Assembly (NCBI GenBank): GCA_040216635.1
Contig: JAVJOU010000026.1
Location: 1 to 64,000, forward strand
Reading direction: 5' to 3'
Source: UBA1479 sp040216635
GTDB taxonomy: Bacteria; Pseudomonadota; Alphaproteobacteria; Rhodospirillales; Casp-alpha2
DNA length: 64,000 nt
Shown: positions 16,870 through 24,403 of the stretch, one piece after another
Position numbering within the stretch: the stretch's first letter is position 1
Layout of the letters: every line of letters begins with the position of its first letter
The notes under the pieces: generated by a model
Databases searched by the model: none
What the model saw: only the letters and a program-made list of their open reading frames with translations
What the model was told of the DNA's origin: nothing
Position numbers and translations under genes: made by a program

Positions 16870-16883
16870 AAACGCCGCCCCAA
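16870..16883. repeat. 14-bp direct repeat, right copy
   Basis: AAACGCCGCCCCAA, identical to 15433-15446. The distance between copies is 1437 bases and spans exactly the transglycosylase-like gene and its small membrane partner. Confidence 0.6.
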
Positions 16884-16912
16884 ACGGTCCCGGGGCGGGT
16901 TATTCATTTTTG
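16870..16912 (+). terminator. Terminator hairpin after the cassette
   Basis: CCGCCCC (16875-16881) pairs with GGGGCGG (16892-16898), followed by GTTATTCATTTTT. It ends the two-gene cassette and faces the convergent mutase gene. Confidence 0.65.
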
Positions 16913-16925
16913 ATTCTGGGGGCGG

Positions 16926-19076
16926 TTATTCCGCGGCGAGCGGCCGGTTGGCGATAATCTCCATGATCTCGGCGGCGGCAACCGGGATGTTCGTACCGGG
17001 GCCGTAGATCGCGGCGACGCCCTTGGCCTTCAGGAAATCATAATCCTGGGCCGGGATGACCCCGCCGCAGACGACCAGGATGTCCTCGGCCCCTTGGGCC
17101 TTCAACTCATCAATCAAGGCCGGCACCAGAGTCTTGTGGCCGGCGGCCTGACTGGACACGCCGATCACATGCACGTCGTTTTCGATGGCCTGGCGGGCGG
17201 CTTCATCCGGTGTTTGGAACAACGGGCCGACATCCACGTCGAAACCGATATCGGCAAAGGCCGTGGCGATGACCTTGGCCCCCCGGTCGTGGCCGTCCTG
17301 CCCCATTTTGACCACCAGCATGCGCGGGCGGCGGCCTTCGGCCTCGGCGAAGTCGGCGACGTCCTTACGGATTTTGCTGAAGCCCTCATCCCCTTCATAG
17401 GCCGAGCCATACACGCCGGAGATCGAGCTCGTCTCGGCCCGGTGGCGGCTGTAGACCTTTTCAAGCGCATCGGAAATCTCACCCACCGTGGCGCGTTTGC
17501 GCGTCGCCTCGACGGCCAGTTCCAACAGGTTACCGGCACCGCTTTCGGCCGCCTGGGTCAGCGTGGTGAGCGCTTCCTGGCAGGCCGCTTCGTTGCGCGA
17601 TCCGCGAATGCTCTGTAGACGTTTGATCTGGCTTTCCCGCACCGCGTCGTTATCGACATCCAGGATATCGATATCGTCCTCGTCCTTGCGTTCATACTTG
17701 TTGACGCCGACGACGACTTCCTCGCCACGGTCGACGCGCGCCTGCTTGCGCGCGGCCGCTTCCTCGATCACCCGCTTGGGCATGCCTTCCTCGACCGCCT
17801 TGGTCATGCCGCCTAGGTCTTCGACCTGGCCGATCAGTTCGCGCGCCGCCTGGGCCAAAGACGCGGTCAGGCTTTCCACGTAATAGCTGCCGGCGAGCGG
17901 GTCGATGACCTGCGGAATGCCCGTTTCCTCGGCCACGATCAATTGCGTGTTACGTGCGATGCGGGCCGAAAACGGGGTCGGGAGCGCAATCGCTTCATCA
18001 AGCGCATTGGTGTGCAGGCTTTGCGTGCCGCCCATGACCGCCGCCATGCATTCGATGGTCGTACGGATCACGTTGTTGTAGGGATCGCGCGCCGTCAGGG
18101 ACACGCCCGAGGTCTGGCAATGGGTGCGCAGCATGGACGAGCGCGGGTCCTTGGGCTCGAACTGGGCCATCAGTTCCGACCACAGAAGACGCGCCGCGCG
18201 TAGTTTGGCGACTTCCATGAAGAAGTTCATGCCGATCGCGAAAAAGAACGACAGGCGCGGTGCGAACTTGTCCACATCCAGGCCCTTGTTCTTGGCCGCG
18301 CGCACGTATTCCAGGCCATCGGCCAGGGTGAAGGCCAGTTCCTGCACCGCCGTGGCGCCCGCTTCCTGCATATGATAGCCGGAGATCGAGATCGAATTGA
18401 AGCGCGGCATGTTGAGCGCCGTATATTCAATAATATCGGCGACGATCCGCATGGAGGGCGTGGGCGGATAGATGTAGGTATTCCGCACCATGAATTCCTT
18501 GAGGATATCGTTTTGGATGGTGCCGGAAAGCTTTTCCGCCGGCACACCCTGTTCCTCCGCCGCCACGATATAGCCCGCCAAAACCGGCAACACGGCCCCG
18601 TTCATGGTCATGGAGACGGACATTTCATCCAACGGGATGCCGTCGAACAAAATCTTCATGTCCTCGACGCTGTCGATCGCCACACCGGCCTTGCCGACAT
18701 CGCCGACCACGCGCGGATGGTCTGAATCGTACCCCCGGTGGGTCGCCAGATCGAAAGCAACGCTGAGGCCCTTTTGTCCGGCAGCAAGGTTGTCGCGGTA
18801 GAACTTGTTGGATTCCTCGGCCGTGGAAAACCCGGCGTATTGGCGGATGGTCCAGGGACGGTTGGCATACATGGTCGCACGCGGCCCGCGCAGGAAAGGC
18901 GCAAACCCGGGCAACGTATCTACATGCTCCAAGCCTTCCAGATCCGCCGCCGTGTAAAGCGGCTTGACCGCGATCCCTTCCGGCGTCTGCCAGATCAGGT
19001 CATCGGGGGATTTGCCTTTCAATTCCTTGGCGGCGGCATCCGCCCATTTTTCCATGTCGTTCTTGTCGACGCTCAT
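16926..19076 (-). CDS. scpA: Methylmalonyl-CoA mutase
   Basis: Adenosylcobalamin-dependent mutase that interconverts methylmalonyl-CoA and succinyl-CoA, used to feed propionyl-CoA into the TCA cycle. The 716-residue chain is the full-length single-subunit form with both the catalytic barrel (RGPRATMYANRPWTIRQYAG; QTSGVSLT; NALDEAIALPT) and the C-terminal B12 domain (KMGQDGHDRGAKVIATAF, with the DxHxxG cobalt-ligand motif). The start at 19076 was chosen because GGGAG lies 8 bases upstream. Neither the epimerase nor a propionyl-CoA carboxylase is in the window, but cbiB for cofactor synthesis is at 44266. Confidence 0.97.
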   Translation of the reverse strand: MSVDKNDMEKWADAAAKELKGKSPDDLIWQTPEGIAVKPLYTAADLEGLEHVDTLPGFAPFLRGPRATMYANRPWTIRQYAGFSTAEESNKFYRDNLAAGQKGLSVAFDLATHRGYDSDHPRVVGDVGKAGVAIDSVEDMKILFDGIPLDEMSVSMTMNGAVLPVLAGYIVAAEEQGVPAEKLSGTIQNDILKEFMVRNTYIYPPTPSMRIVADIIEYTALNMPRFNSISISGYHMQEAGATAVQELAFTLADGLEYVRAAKNKGLDVDKFAPRLSFFFAIGMNFFMEVAKLRAARLLWSELMAQFEPKDPRSSMLRTHCQTSGVSLTARDPYNNVIRTTIECMAAVMGGTQSLHTNALDEAIALPTPFSARIARNTQLIVAEETGIPQVIDPLAGSYYVESLTASLAQAARELIGQVEDLGGMTKAVEEGMPKRVIEEAAARKQARVDRGEEVVVGVNKYERKDEDDIDILDVDNDAVRESQIKRLQSIRGSRNEAACQEALTTLTQAAESGAGNLLELAVEATRKRATVGEISDALEKVYSRHRAETSSISGVYGSAYEGDEGFSKIRKDVADFAEAEGRRPRMLVVKMGQDGHDRGAKVIATAFADIGFDVDVGPLFQTPDEAARQAIENDVHVIGVSSQAAGHKTLVPALIDELKAQGAEDILVVCGGVIPAQDYDFLKAKGVAAIYGPGTNIPVAAAEIMEIIANRPLAAE

Positions 19077-19201
19077 ATGCGTTACTCCCGGTCGTGCGGC
19101 CAAAATACCCCCTTCGGCTTCCCCGGATTATACCGCCCGCCCCCCAAGACAAAGGAATTTTTTATTCCCTGCCTAACGAAAAGTCCCGATGTGCAATTTC
19201 T

Positions 19202-19240
19202 TGTGGATAACCACTACATATATTGTGGATAACTATATGT
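19202..19240 (+). promoter_or_regulatory. Two perfect DnaA boxes upstream of gcrA
   Basis: TGTGGATAA, the exact complement of the DnaA box TTATCCACA, occurs at 19202-19210 and 19224-19232 in the same orientation, 22 bases apart (about two helical turns). The second box sits in the centre of a perfect dyad, ACATATA (19216-19222) and TATATGT (19234-19240). The boxes lie directly upstream of the candidate -35 at 19252, a typical activator position. Confidence 0.75.
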
Positions 19241-19251
19241 GGTGTAAGCGG

Positions 19252-19279
19252 TTGACGGCCCCGCGAAATATTGTAAGAT
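19252..19279 (+). promoter_or_regulatory. Candidate gcrA promoter
   Basis: TTGACG (19252-19257) and TAAGAT (19274-19279) are separated by 16 bases. Transcription would begin near 19286 and give a leader of about 140 bases to the gcrA ATG. Confidence 0.5.
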
Positions 19280-19423
19280 TTTGCTCGTTCCGGCCCTGCT
19301 TTTGGACGGATTCGGGGCACTTTGGGCCGACAAAGCCCAAATGTTGCCGACCCTGGGTGAGATGTATGGGTTTCGGCGGAAATGCGTTTTCCGCTGAAAA
19401 ATCGGGAGGCAAGGGTACTTAAA

Positions 19424-19798
19424 ATGACGAACGAATGGACGCCCCAACGGGTCAACGCCCTGATCGCCTTGTGGGATGAAGGTCTTCCCACCAGCGAAAT
19501 CGGCCGCCGCCTTGGCATCACCAAGAACGCCGTGATCGGCAAGGTTCATCGCCTGGGCCTGGCCAAGCGCGGATCCCCCATCAAGGAACGCCCCGACAAA
19601 CCGCAGGTTAACGAGAACCTTGTGACCATGTCCAAGCTTCGCACCGGCATGTGCAGTTGGCCGGTGGGCGAACCCAATGACCCGGATTTCCATTTCTGTG
19701 GTGAAGAATCCGTCGACGGCAAGCCGTATTGCCGCGAGCACTGCGCCAAGGCCTATATCCGGATCACCAAGGATGGCCGTAAAGTCGCCGCAGCCTGA
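19424..19798 (+). CDS. gcrA: GcrA cell cycle regulator
   Basis: GcrA is an alphaproteobacterial cell-cycle transcription factor that binds sigma-70 RNA polymerase and acts at promoters carrying CcrM-methylated GANTC sites. The 124-residue protein has the diagnostic N-terminal helix-turn-helix, WTPQRVNALIALWDEGLPTS followed by EIGRRLGITKNAVIGKVHR, and the C-terminal sigma-interacting domain with CSWPVGEPNDPDFHFCGE and YCREHCAKAY. The linker is shorter than in Caulobacter, whose protein is about 170 residues. The start at 19424 begins just before the HTH; the longer frame from 19382 has no ribosome site. Confidence 0.95.
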   Translation: MTNEWTPQRVNALIALWDEGLPTSEIGRRLGITKNAVIGKVHRLGLAKRGSPIKERPDKPQVNENLVTMSKLRTGMCSWPVGEPNDPDFHFCGEESVDGKPYCREHCAKAYIRITKDGRKVAAA

Positions 19799-20032
19799 CC
19801 CAAGGTTCGGCTGCGTTCCGAAGGCCCGCCCGCCGCTGCGATCACATTTTCTCTGACCGACCCTGCCTGCCTTGAATTTTCGGGCCAGACGCTTATCATC
19901 GCGTCCATGAGCAATACATCGTCTTTCCTTTTGACCGGCGCCATCCGGCGAATTATCGACCCGGCCTCTTAACCGAGGACCGGGCTGTATTGATTCGCCG
20001 TGACCGGCATCCCTGTCGAAAAGGATTTTCCG

Positions 20033-20374
20033 ATGCAATCGCAAGACCGCGGGTCTGTCCCGCATTCCCATCCCCATTCTTCATCGAACCCGCCTGCCCC
20101 CTGCACGGCACCCGCGACACAGTGTTTTTCCGTGCAGGCCATGGCCGATCCCGGCACCCTGCCCCGCGTGCTGGAAGTTTTTGCCAAACGCGGCCTGATC
20201 CCGGCCCAGGTTCATGCCAGCCGTCCGGCGGGTGCCCGTGACGGTCTGGTCGTGGATGTCCACCTGGATAATGCGGACGCCGAACAGGCCCGCCTTATCG
20301 CCCAGGAAATCCGCCGGCAGTTCTGCGTGGATGCGGTCCTGGTCGCGGAAAAGCAGGCCCCGGCACATGTGTGA
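20033..20374 (+). CDS. Small ACT-domain-like protein
   Basis: A 113-residue protein with a polar, His/Ser/Pro-rich N-terminus of about 40 residues, then a compact domain: CFSVQAMADPGTLPRVLEVF, AKRGLIPAQVHASR, DVHLDNADAEQARLIAQEIR. The pattern fits an ACT domain, which binds amino acids and regulates enzymes. AAAGGA at 20019-20024 supports the start. It lies 21 bases before the Nudix gene, so both probably form an operon, with a candidate promoter TTGAAT/TATCAT at 19872-19899. The ligand and target are unknown. Confidence 0.75.
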   Translation: MQSQDRGSVPHSHPHSSSNPPAPCTAPATQCFSVQAMADPGTLPRVLEVFAKRGLIPAQVHASRPAGARDGLVVDVHLDNADAEQARLIAQEIRRQFCVDAVLVAEKQAPAHV

Positions 20375-20395
20375 CATTCCGGGCGGAGGACCGTT

Positions 20396-21250
20396 TTGAG
20401 CTATCTGGACCGTATTCGGGAAATCCAGTCCTTTGACCCGGTGGCCTACCGGCCCTTCCTGACCGGCGGCATGCAGGTCGGCATGATCCACCGCGGCCTT
20501 GTTCCGCACCTCACGGATTTTTCCGACGTCCTGATGGTGAGCGAAAGCCGGGTCGAACTGGCCCCCGGCCTGAACGATTATGCATCGCGCACGGCCGCCA
20601 TGGCCGGTGTGCTGGCCGTGCTGCGCGATAAGGGGCTGATTTCCGGCTGGCGGGACGAACCCTATGCCGCCTGCGAACGTTGGGGCAGGCCACCCTTGTT
20701 CGAAATGGAACGCGCCGCCGTGCCGCTGTTCGGGGTTGAAGGCTACGGCGTTCATATCAACGGCTATGTCCGGGACGGCGACGCCGTGAAAATGTGGATC
20801 GGCAAGCGGTCGCTGACCAAACCCACGGGCCCCGGCAAGCTGGACCAGGTCGTGGCCGGCGGCCTGCCTGCCGGGATCGGGATCATGGACAATCTGGTCA
20901 AGGAATGCGGCGAAGAGGCCGATATTCCCGAGGATATTGCTCGCCGCGCCCGCCCCGTCAGTGCCATTTCCTATTGCACGGAACGCGCCGAAGGTCTGCG
21001 TCGGGATATACTGTTCAATTATGATCTGGAACTGCCCGCCGATTTTCGGCCACGTAACACCGATGGTGAAATCGAAGATTTCTACTTGTGGTCCATGGAC
21101 CAGGTCATGGACACTGTACGGGAAAGCGATAGTTTCAAATTCAACTGCGGTGTCATTGTTATCGATTTTTTGATCCGTTGGGGGTTTATCCGGCCCGACC
21201 ATTCCGATTACGTTGATATCCAAAGAGGCCTGCACTGGGCCCGGCGCTGA
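20396..21250 (+). CDS. DUF4743/Nudix family hydrolase
   Basis: A 284-residue protein with an N-terminal DUF4743-type domain (residues 1-115) and a Nudix fold (about 116-260). This arrangement is found next to or fused with thiamine pyrophosphokinase in fungi and as a free protein in bacteria, where hydrolysis of oxidised thiamine diphosphate has been proposed. The Nudix box reads GGLPAGIGIMDNLVKECGEE: the usual Glu after the first glycines is Ile and the Arg is Lys, as in this subfamily. Translation starts at a TTG codon with GCGGAGGA just upstream. Confidence 0.88.
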   Translation: MSYLDRIREIQSFDPVAYRPFLTGGMQVGMIHRGLVPHLTDFSDVLMVSESRVELAPGLNDYASRTAAMAGVLAVLRDKGLISGWRDEPYAACERWGRPPLFEMERAAVPLFGVEGYGVHINGYVRDGDAVKMWIGKRSLTKPTGPGKLDQVVAGGLPAGIGIMDNLVKECGEEADIPEDIARRARPVSAISYCTERAEGLRRDILFNYDLELPADFRPRNTDGEIEDFYLWSMDQVMDTVRESDSFKFNCGVIVIDFLIRWGFIRPDHSDYVDIQRGLHWARR

Positions 21251-21297
21251 CCGAAAACCGGCACCCGTTGAGCTTAGAGAACGAAGGAATGATTTAA

Positions 21298-21777
21298 GTG
21301 ACCAGCCAAGCGAACAGCCAAGAAGCCTCATGGACCGTATACCTGTCCGGAGAAATCCATACCGATTGGCGCGAGCAGATCGAACAGGGCGCCGCCAAGG
21401 CCGGCCTGCCCGTCGATTTCGTCAGCCCGGTTACCGACCATGCATCGAGCGACGACTGCGGGGTCGATATCCTGGGCGACGAGCCCAACGATTTCTGGAA
21501 GGATCATAAGGGCGCCAAGGTCAACGCCATCCGCACCCGCACCCTGATGGAACGCGCCGATGTGGTTGTCGTCCGCTTCGGCGACAAGTACAAACAATGG
21601 AACGCCGCTTTCGACGCGGGATATGCCGCAGCCCTGGGGACGCCCATGATCACGCTTCACGATCCGGCCCTGACCCACGCACTGAAAGAAGTGAATGGCG
21701 CGGCCATGGCAACGGCGGAAACGCCCGATCAGGTGGTGCGCCTATTGAAATACGCCATCACCGGCCAACTTAATTAG
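21298..21777 (+). CDS. YtoQ family protein
   Basis: A 159-residue protein of the YtoQ family, related in fold to nucleoside 2-deoxyribosyltransferases. Recognisable blocks are WTVYLSGEIHTDWREQI at the N-terminus, SPVTDHASSDDCGVDILG, FWKDHKGAKVNAIRTR and FGDKYKQWNAAFDAGYAAAL. The reaction is not established. Translation starts at GTG with GAAGGA 9 bases upstream. It stands 47 bases after the Nudix gene, probably in the same operon. Confidence 0.88.
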   Translation: MTSQANSQEASWTVYLSGEIHTDWREQIEQGAAKAGLPVDFVSPVTDHASSDDCGVDILGDEPNDFWKDHKGAKVNAIRTRTLMERADVVVVRFGDKYKQWNAAFDAGYAAALGTPMITLHDPALTHALKEVNGAAMATAETPDQVVRLLKYAITGQLN

Positions 21778-21807
21778 AACGACCCTTTTCGCAACCGGCA
21801 TACGACA

Positions 21808-22767
21808 TTGGATAAATCCAACGCTCCTCTGAACCGACCGTCCCCGGATCTCTACCCCCGGATCGAGCCCTTTGCGCACGGTTTCCTGGACGTTTCCGGC
21901 GGGCACCAGGTCTATTGGGAGCAGTCGGGAAATCCGGCCGGCGTGCCCGTGGTATTCCTGCACGGCGGGCCGGGCGCCGGCTCCAACCCGTCCCATCGCC
22001 GGTTTTTCGACCCGGACCATTACCGCATCGTGATCTTCGACCAGCGGGGGGCGGGACGCTCCACCCCCTTCGGCGAAACGCGGCATAACACGACCCCCGA
22101 TCTGATCGACGACATGGAGGCCCTGCGTCGTCATTTGGAAATCGACAGTTGGTTCGTGTTCGGCGGGTCCTGGGGATCGACCCTGGCATTGGCCTATGGC
22201 ATCGCCCATCCGGACCGTTGCCGGGGCTTCGCGCTGCGCGGCATCTTCCTCGGCCGTCAGTCAGAGGTCGATTGGTTCCTTTACGGGATGAAGCGGATAT
22301 TTCCCGAAGCCTGGCGTCGTTTTTCAAGCCACCTGCCCGAAGCCGAACAAAACGACATTCTGGCTGCCTATCACAAGCGCCTGAATGATCCGGACCCGGC
22401 CGTGCATCGCCCGGCGGCGGAAACCTGGAGCCAGTTCGAAAGCGCCTGCTCGACCCTGCACCACGGCGACGGCGGCGGCGGGTCGGGCCGGGGGGCATTG
22501 TCCCTGGCGCGGATGGAAGCCCATTATTTCGTCAACGACGTGTTCATGGCGAAAGATCACATCCTCGACAATATCGATGCCATCAAGCATCTGCCCTGCG
22601 TAATCGTGCAGGGCCGCTACGATATGGTCTGTCCGATCGCCACGGCGGATGAATTGGCCCGTGCCTGGCCCGATGCGGAATACGTCATCGTGCCCGATGC
22701 CGGCCATTCCGCCATGGAACCGGGCATCCGCTCGGCCCTTGTCAAGGCCATGGACGGCTTTCGTTAG
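21808..22767 (+). CDS. pip: Prolyl aminopeptidase
   Basis: Peptidase family S33 enzyme that removes N-terminal proline from peptides in the cytoplasm. The 319-residue alpha/beta hydrolase has the oxyanion HGGPGAGSNPSHRRFFDP block, FDQRGAGRSTPFG, the nucleophile elbow GGSWGSTLALAYG with Ser at residue 121, and the acid and base in QGRYDMVCP and DAGHSAMEPG. The start appears to be TTG at 21808, since no ATG or GTG precedes the conserved core. It follows ytoQ by 30 bases. Confidence 0.93.
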   Translation: MDKSNAPLNRPSPDLYPRIEPFAHGFLDVSGGHQVYWEQSGNPAGVPVVFLHGGPGAGSNPSHRRFFDPDHYRIVIFDQRGAGRSTPFGETRHNTTPDLIDDMEALRRHLEIDSWFVFGGSWGSTLALAYGIAHPDRCRGFALRGIFLGRQSEVDWFLYGMKRIFPEAWRRFSSHLPEAEQNDILAAYHKRLNDPDPAVHRPAAETWSQFESACSTLHHGDGGGGSGRGALSLARMEAHYFVNDVFMAKDHILDNIDAIKHLPCVIVQGRYDMVCPIATADELARAWPDAEYVIVPDAGHSAMEPGIRSALVKAMDGFR

Positions 22768-22803
22768 ACCCATTTCCGACCGGCCTTTCCCTTAACCCGT
22801 TGC

Positions 22804-22831
22804 TTGCATGATATCCGCGATGGATTATGAT
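22804..22831 (+). promoter_or_regulatory. Candidate promoter of the lipid A deacylase gene
   Basis: TTGCAT (22804-22809) and TATGAT (22826-22831) with 16 bases between them. The -10 differs from consensus at one base. It lies 52 bases before the GTG start at 22884. Confidence 0.5.
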
Positions 22832-22883
22832 GCGCTCCAAAGGGGACGCGTTCCATTAAGGGGCGCAATCGGGGAAATTCAAC

Positions 22884-23405
22884 GTGTTCAAAAAACTGAT
22901 CATTCCGGCCGTGTTTGCCGCCGTGATGGCGCTGCCTTCCGGCAACCTGCGGGCCGATGATGACCCTGATTTTCTAACCATCGGTGTTGGGAAATACGAC
23001 ATTCTCCGCAACCGGGAAGAAGACATCGAATTGCGCTTTGATTATCGGTTCGGCAAGAAATTCCTGGTTTTCAAACCGTTCCTGACCGGGGCCTACGTCA
23101 CCAACAATTCGTCCTTCCTGGGGGCGGGTGTGCTGGTCGATATCTATTTGGGCCGCCGCTTTGTCCTGACGCCGCAGTTTTCCCCCACCTGGTGGCGCGG
23201 CAAGACCTCGAACCTGGATTTGGGCCATGCGCTGGAATTCCGCTCGCGCCTGGAACTGGCCTACCGGTTTGATGACCGGTCGCGCATCGGCATTTCCATC
23301 GACCATTCGTCGAACGCCGGCCTGGGCGACGGCAATCCCGGCGTGGAATCGGTCATGCTGAACTATTCCATGTCCATGGACAGCGTGATGGGGATGTTCA
23401 AGTAG
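22884..23405 (+). CDS. PagL-type lipid A 3-O-deacylase
   Basis: An outer-membrane beta-barrel enzyme that removes the 3-position acyl chain of lipid A and so softens immune or antibiotic recognition of LPS. The 173-residue precursor has a signal peptide (MFKKLIIPAVFAAVMALPSG, mature start near ADDD) and alternating beta strands. The catalytic triad is H141, S143 and E155 in IDHSSNAGLGDGNPGVES; the spacing 0-2-14 is exactly that of PagL (H126, S128, E140). Translation begins at GTG with GGGGAAA upstream. The enzyme ends in an aromatic-free FK rather than a terminal aromatic residue, which is unusual for a barrel. Confidence 0.88.
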   Translation: MFKKLIIPAVFAAVMALPSGNLRADDDPDFLTIGVGKYDILRNREEDIELRFDYRFGKKFLVFKPFLTGAYVTNNSSFLGAGVLVDIYLGRRFVLTPQFSPTWWRGKTSNLDLGHALEFRSRLELAYRFDDRSRIGISIDHSSNAGLGDGNPGVESVMLNYSMSMDSVMGMFK

Positions 23406-23510
23406 ACTTCCGGAACGCTTTCAAGCCCCCTGCTCCGGCCTACCCTTTCCGCCAAAACCTGTGATATAGACCCAGGCGCGCCGCGTTTGGGCCGCCCGAT
23501 GGCGGCATTC

Positions 23511-23587
23511 GGCCCCGTAGCTCAGTCGGATAGAGCGACAGATTCCTAATCTGTAGGTCGCAGGTTCGAATCCTGCCGGGGTCACCA
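23511..23587 (+). tRNA. tRNA-Arg(CCT)
   Basis: A 77-base tRNA including an encoded CCA end. The acceptor GGCCCCG pairs with CGGGGTC, the D-arm GCTC-AGTCGGATA-GAGC, the anticodon stem ACAGA/TCTGT with loop TTCCTAA (anticodon CCT) and the T-arm GCAGG-TTCGAAT-CCTGC are all complete. It reads the rare codon AGG. No integrase or repeated tRNA end was seen near it. Confidence 0.97.
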
Positions 23588-23608
23588 GCCGACGCCCTTC
23601 GCCGGTGT

Positions 23609-24403
23609 TTATGACCAGCTCATACCCTCGGCCGACAGGCCCGTGATCCAGCCCGCGTCGAGCCAATGTTTCAGGAAACCGGCCGCACGCAGGGCGGCGT
23701 CTTCGGGATCGCCCTGTTCGGCAAGCACTTGGCAAAGGGTTTGGAATTCTTCCCCCCGCCGCAACACATCAAGTCCCGCGGCCTCGTCCGTCGGCAGGAC
23801 GCGGTAGCGCACGGTCAGCGTTTCCGCATCCCGCCAGGCGGCCCAGATCTGACGCTCCCCCAACATCTCCGGTGCCGCGTCCGGGTCTTCGTCCCGGGCG
23901 ACCGCCTGTTGGAACGGACCCACGTCGTGGGAAAGCTGGAAGACATTAAGCGACGGATGCAGGTCAAACGTCAGGACGGGCCAGGCTTCGGGCGGCACCC
24001 TCGCCAGGGCTTCCGCCGCCAGGGCTTCGCCGTCCGGCGCATCGAAGGCCAGACCCAAGGCCCATTCGAACGCCGCCATGTCGCCCACAACGGGCACGTC
24101 GGACCAGAGGTCCGTCGCCCGCAGCCAAGCCGCGAAATCCTTGCCCAGCCAGCGGATGGAGCGGGCATGGGACGGATGTGCCCGCACATAGGCTGAACAT
24201 GCCTCGGCAAAACCGTCATCGCCCAGCAGCGTATGGACGGCGGGAAAATCCTCGCCCATGACCTCGATCAGGCGGGCCTCATAGGCATGATCGTAAACGT
24301 GCAAAAAGGGGCCGCCGCGTTGCAGATGCGCTTCGATATCGGCGCGGCCCGCAAGCAAGCGGTCCTGAAACAGGGATTGGATTTCCACCAACGGTGTGGT
24401 CAT
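23609..24403 (-). CDS. bufC: BufC/HvfC-like DUF2063 partner of an MNIO enzyme
   Basis: A 264-residue DUF2063 protein, the usual partner of DUF692 enzymes. It binds the precursor peptide and presents it to the oxygenase. Recognisable blocks are LQRGGPFLHVYDHAYEARLI (N-terminal helical domain), FPAVHTLLGDDGFAEAC, YVRAHPSHARSIRWLGKDFA and the DLHPSLNVFQLSHD segment in the C-domain. The start codon overlaps the end of the DUF692 gene by 4 bases (ATGA), so both are made from one transcript. It ends the bufABC operon. Confidence 0.9.
   Translation of the reverse strand: MTTPLVEIQSLFQDRLLAGRADIEAHLQRGGPFLHVYDHAYEARLIEVMGEDFPAVHTLLGDDGFAEACSAYVRAHPSHARSIRWLGKDFAAWLRATDLWSDVPVVGDMAAFEWALGLAFDAPDGEALAAEALARVPPEAWPVLTFDLHPSLNVFQLSHDVGPFQQAVARDEDPDAAPEMLGERQIWAAWRDAETLTVRYRVLPTDEAAGLDVLRRGEEFQTLCQVLAEQGDPEDAALRAAGFLKHWLDAGWITGLSAEGMSWS

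Larger units (their letters stand above)
19077..19423. other. Divergent intergenic region between scpA and gcrA (347 bases)
   Basis: No gene is visible here. The part near scpA has short C/T-rich stretches. The middle, 19190-19245, is AT-rich and holds two DnaA boxes and a dyad. A sigma-70-like promoter directed at gcrA follows at 19252-19279. One GANTC site (GATTC, 19309-19313), the sequence methylated by CcrM and read by GcrA in relatives, lies about 110 bases before the gcrA start. A single GANTC in 347 bases could be chance. Confidence 0.7.

Noticed and set aside
19190..19245. DnaA boxes as a replication origin
   Set aside because: Only two boxes, no dnaA, dnaN, parAB, hemE or similar origin genes nearby, and no long AT-rich unwinding element. 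A promoter role for gcrA fits better.
19872..19972. A 21-codon frame (ATG 19907) behind a promoter-like TTGAAT/TATCAT
   Set aside because: The predicted transcription start would fall almost on the ATG, there is no ribosome site, and the peptide has no runs of regulatory codons. It is too weak to call a leader peptide.
23511..23587. tRNA-Arg as an integration site
   Set aside because: No integrase, no repeat of the tRNA 3' end and no foreign-looking genes next to it; the neighbours are ordinary chromosome genes.
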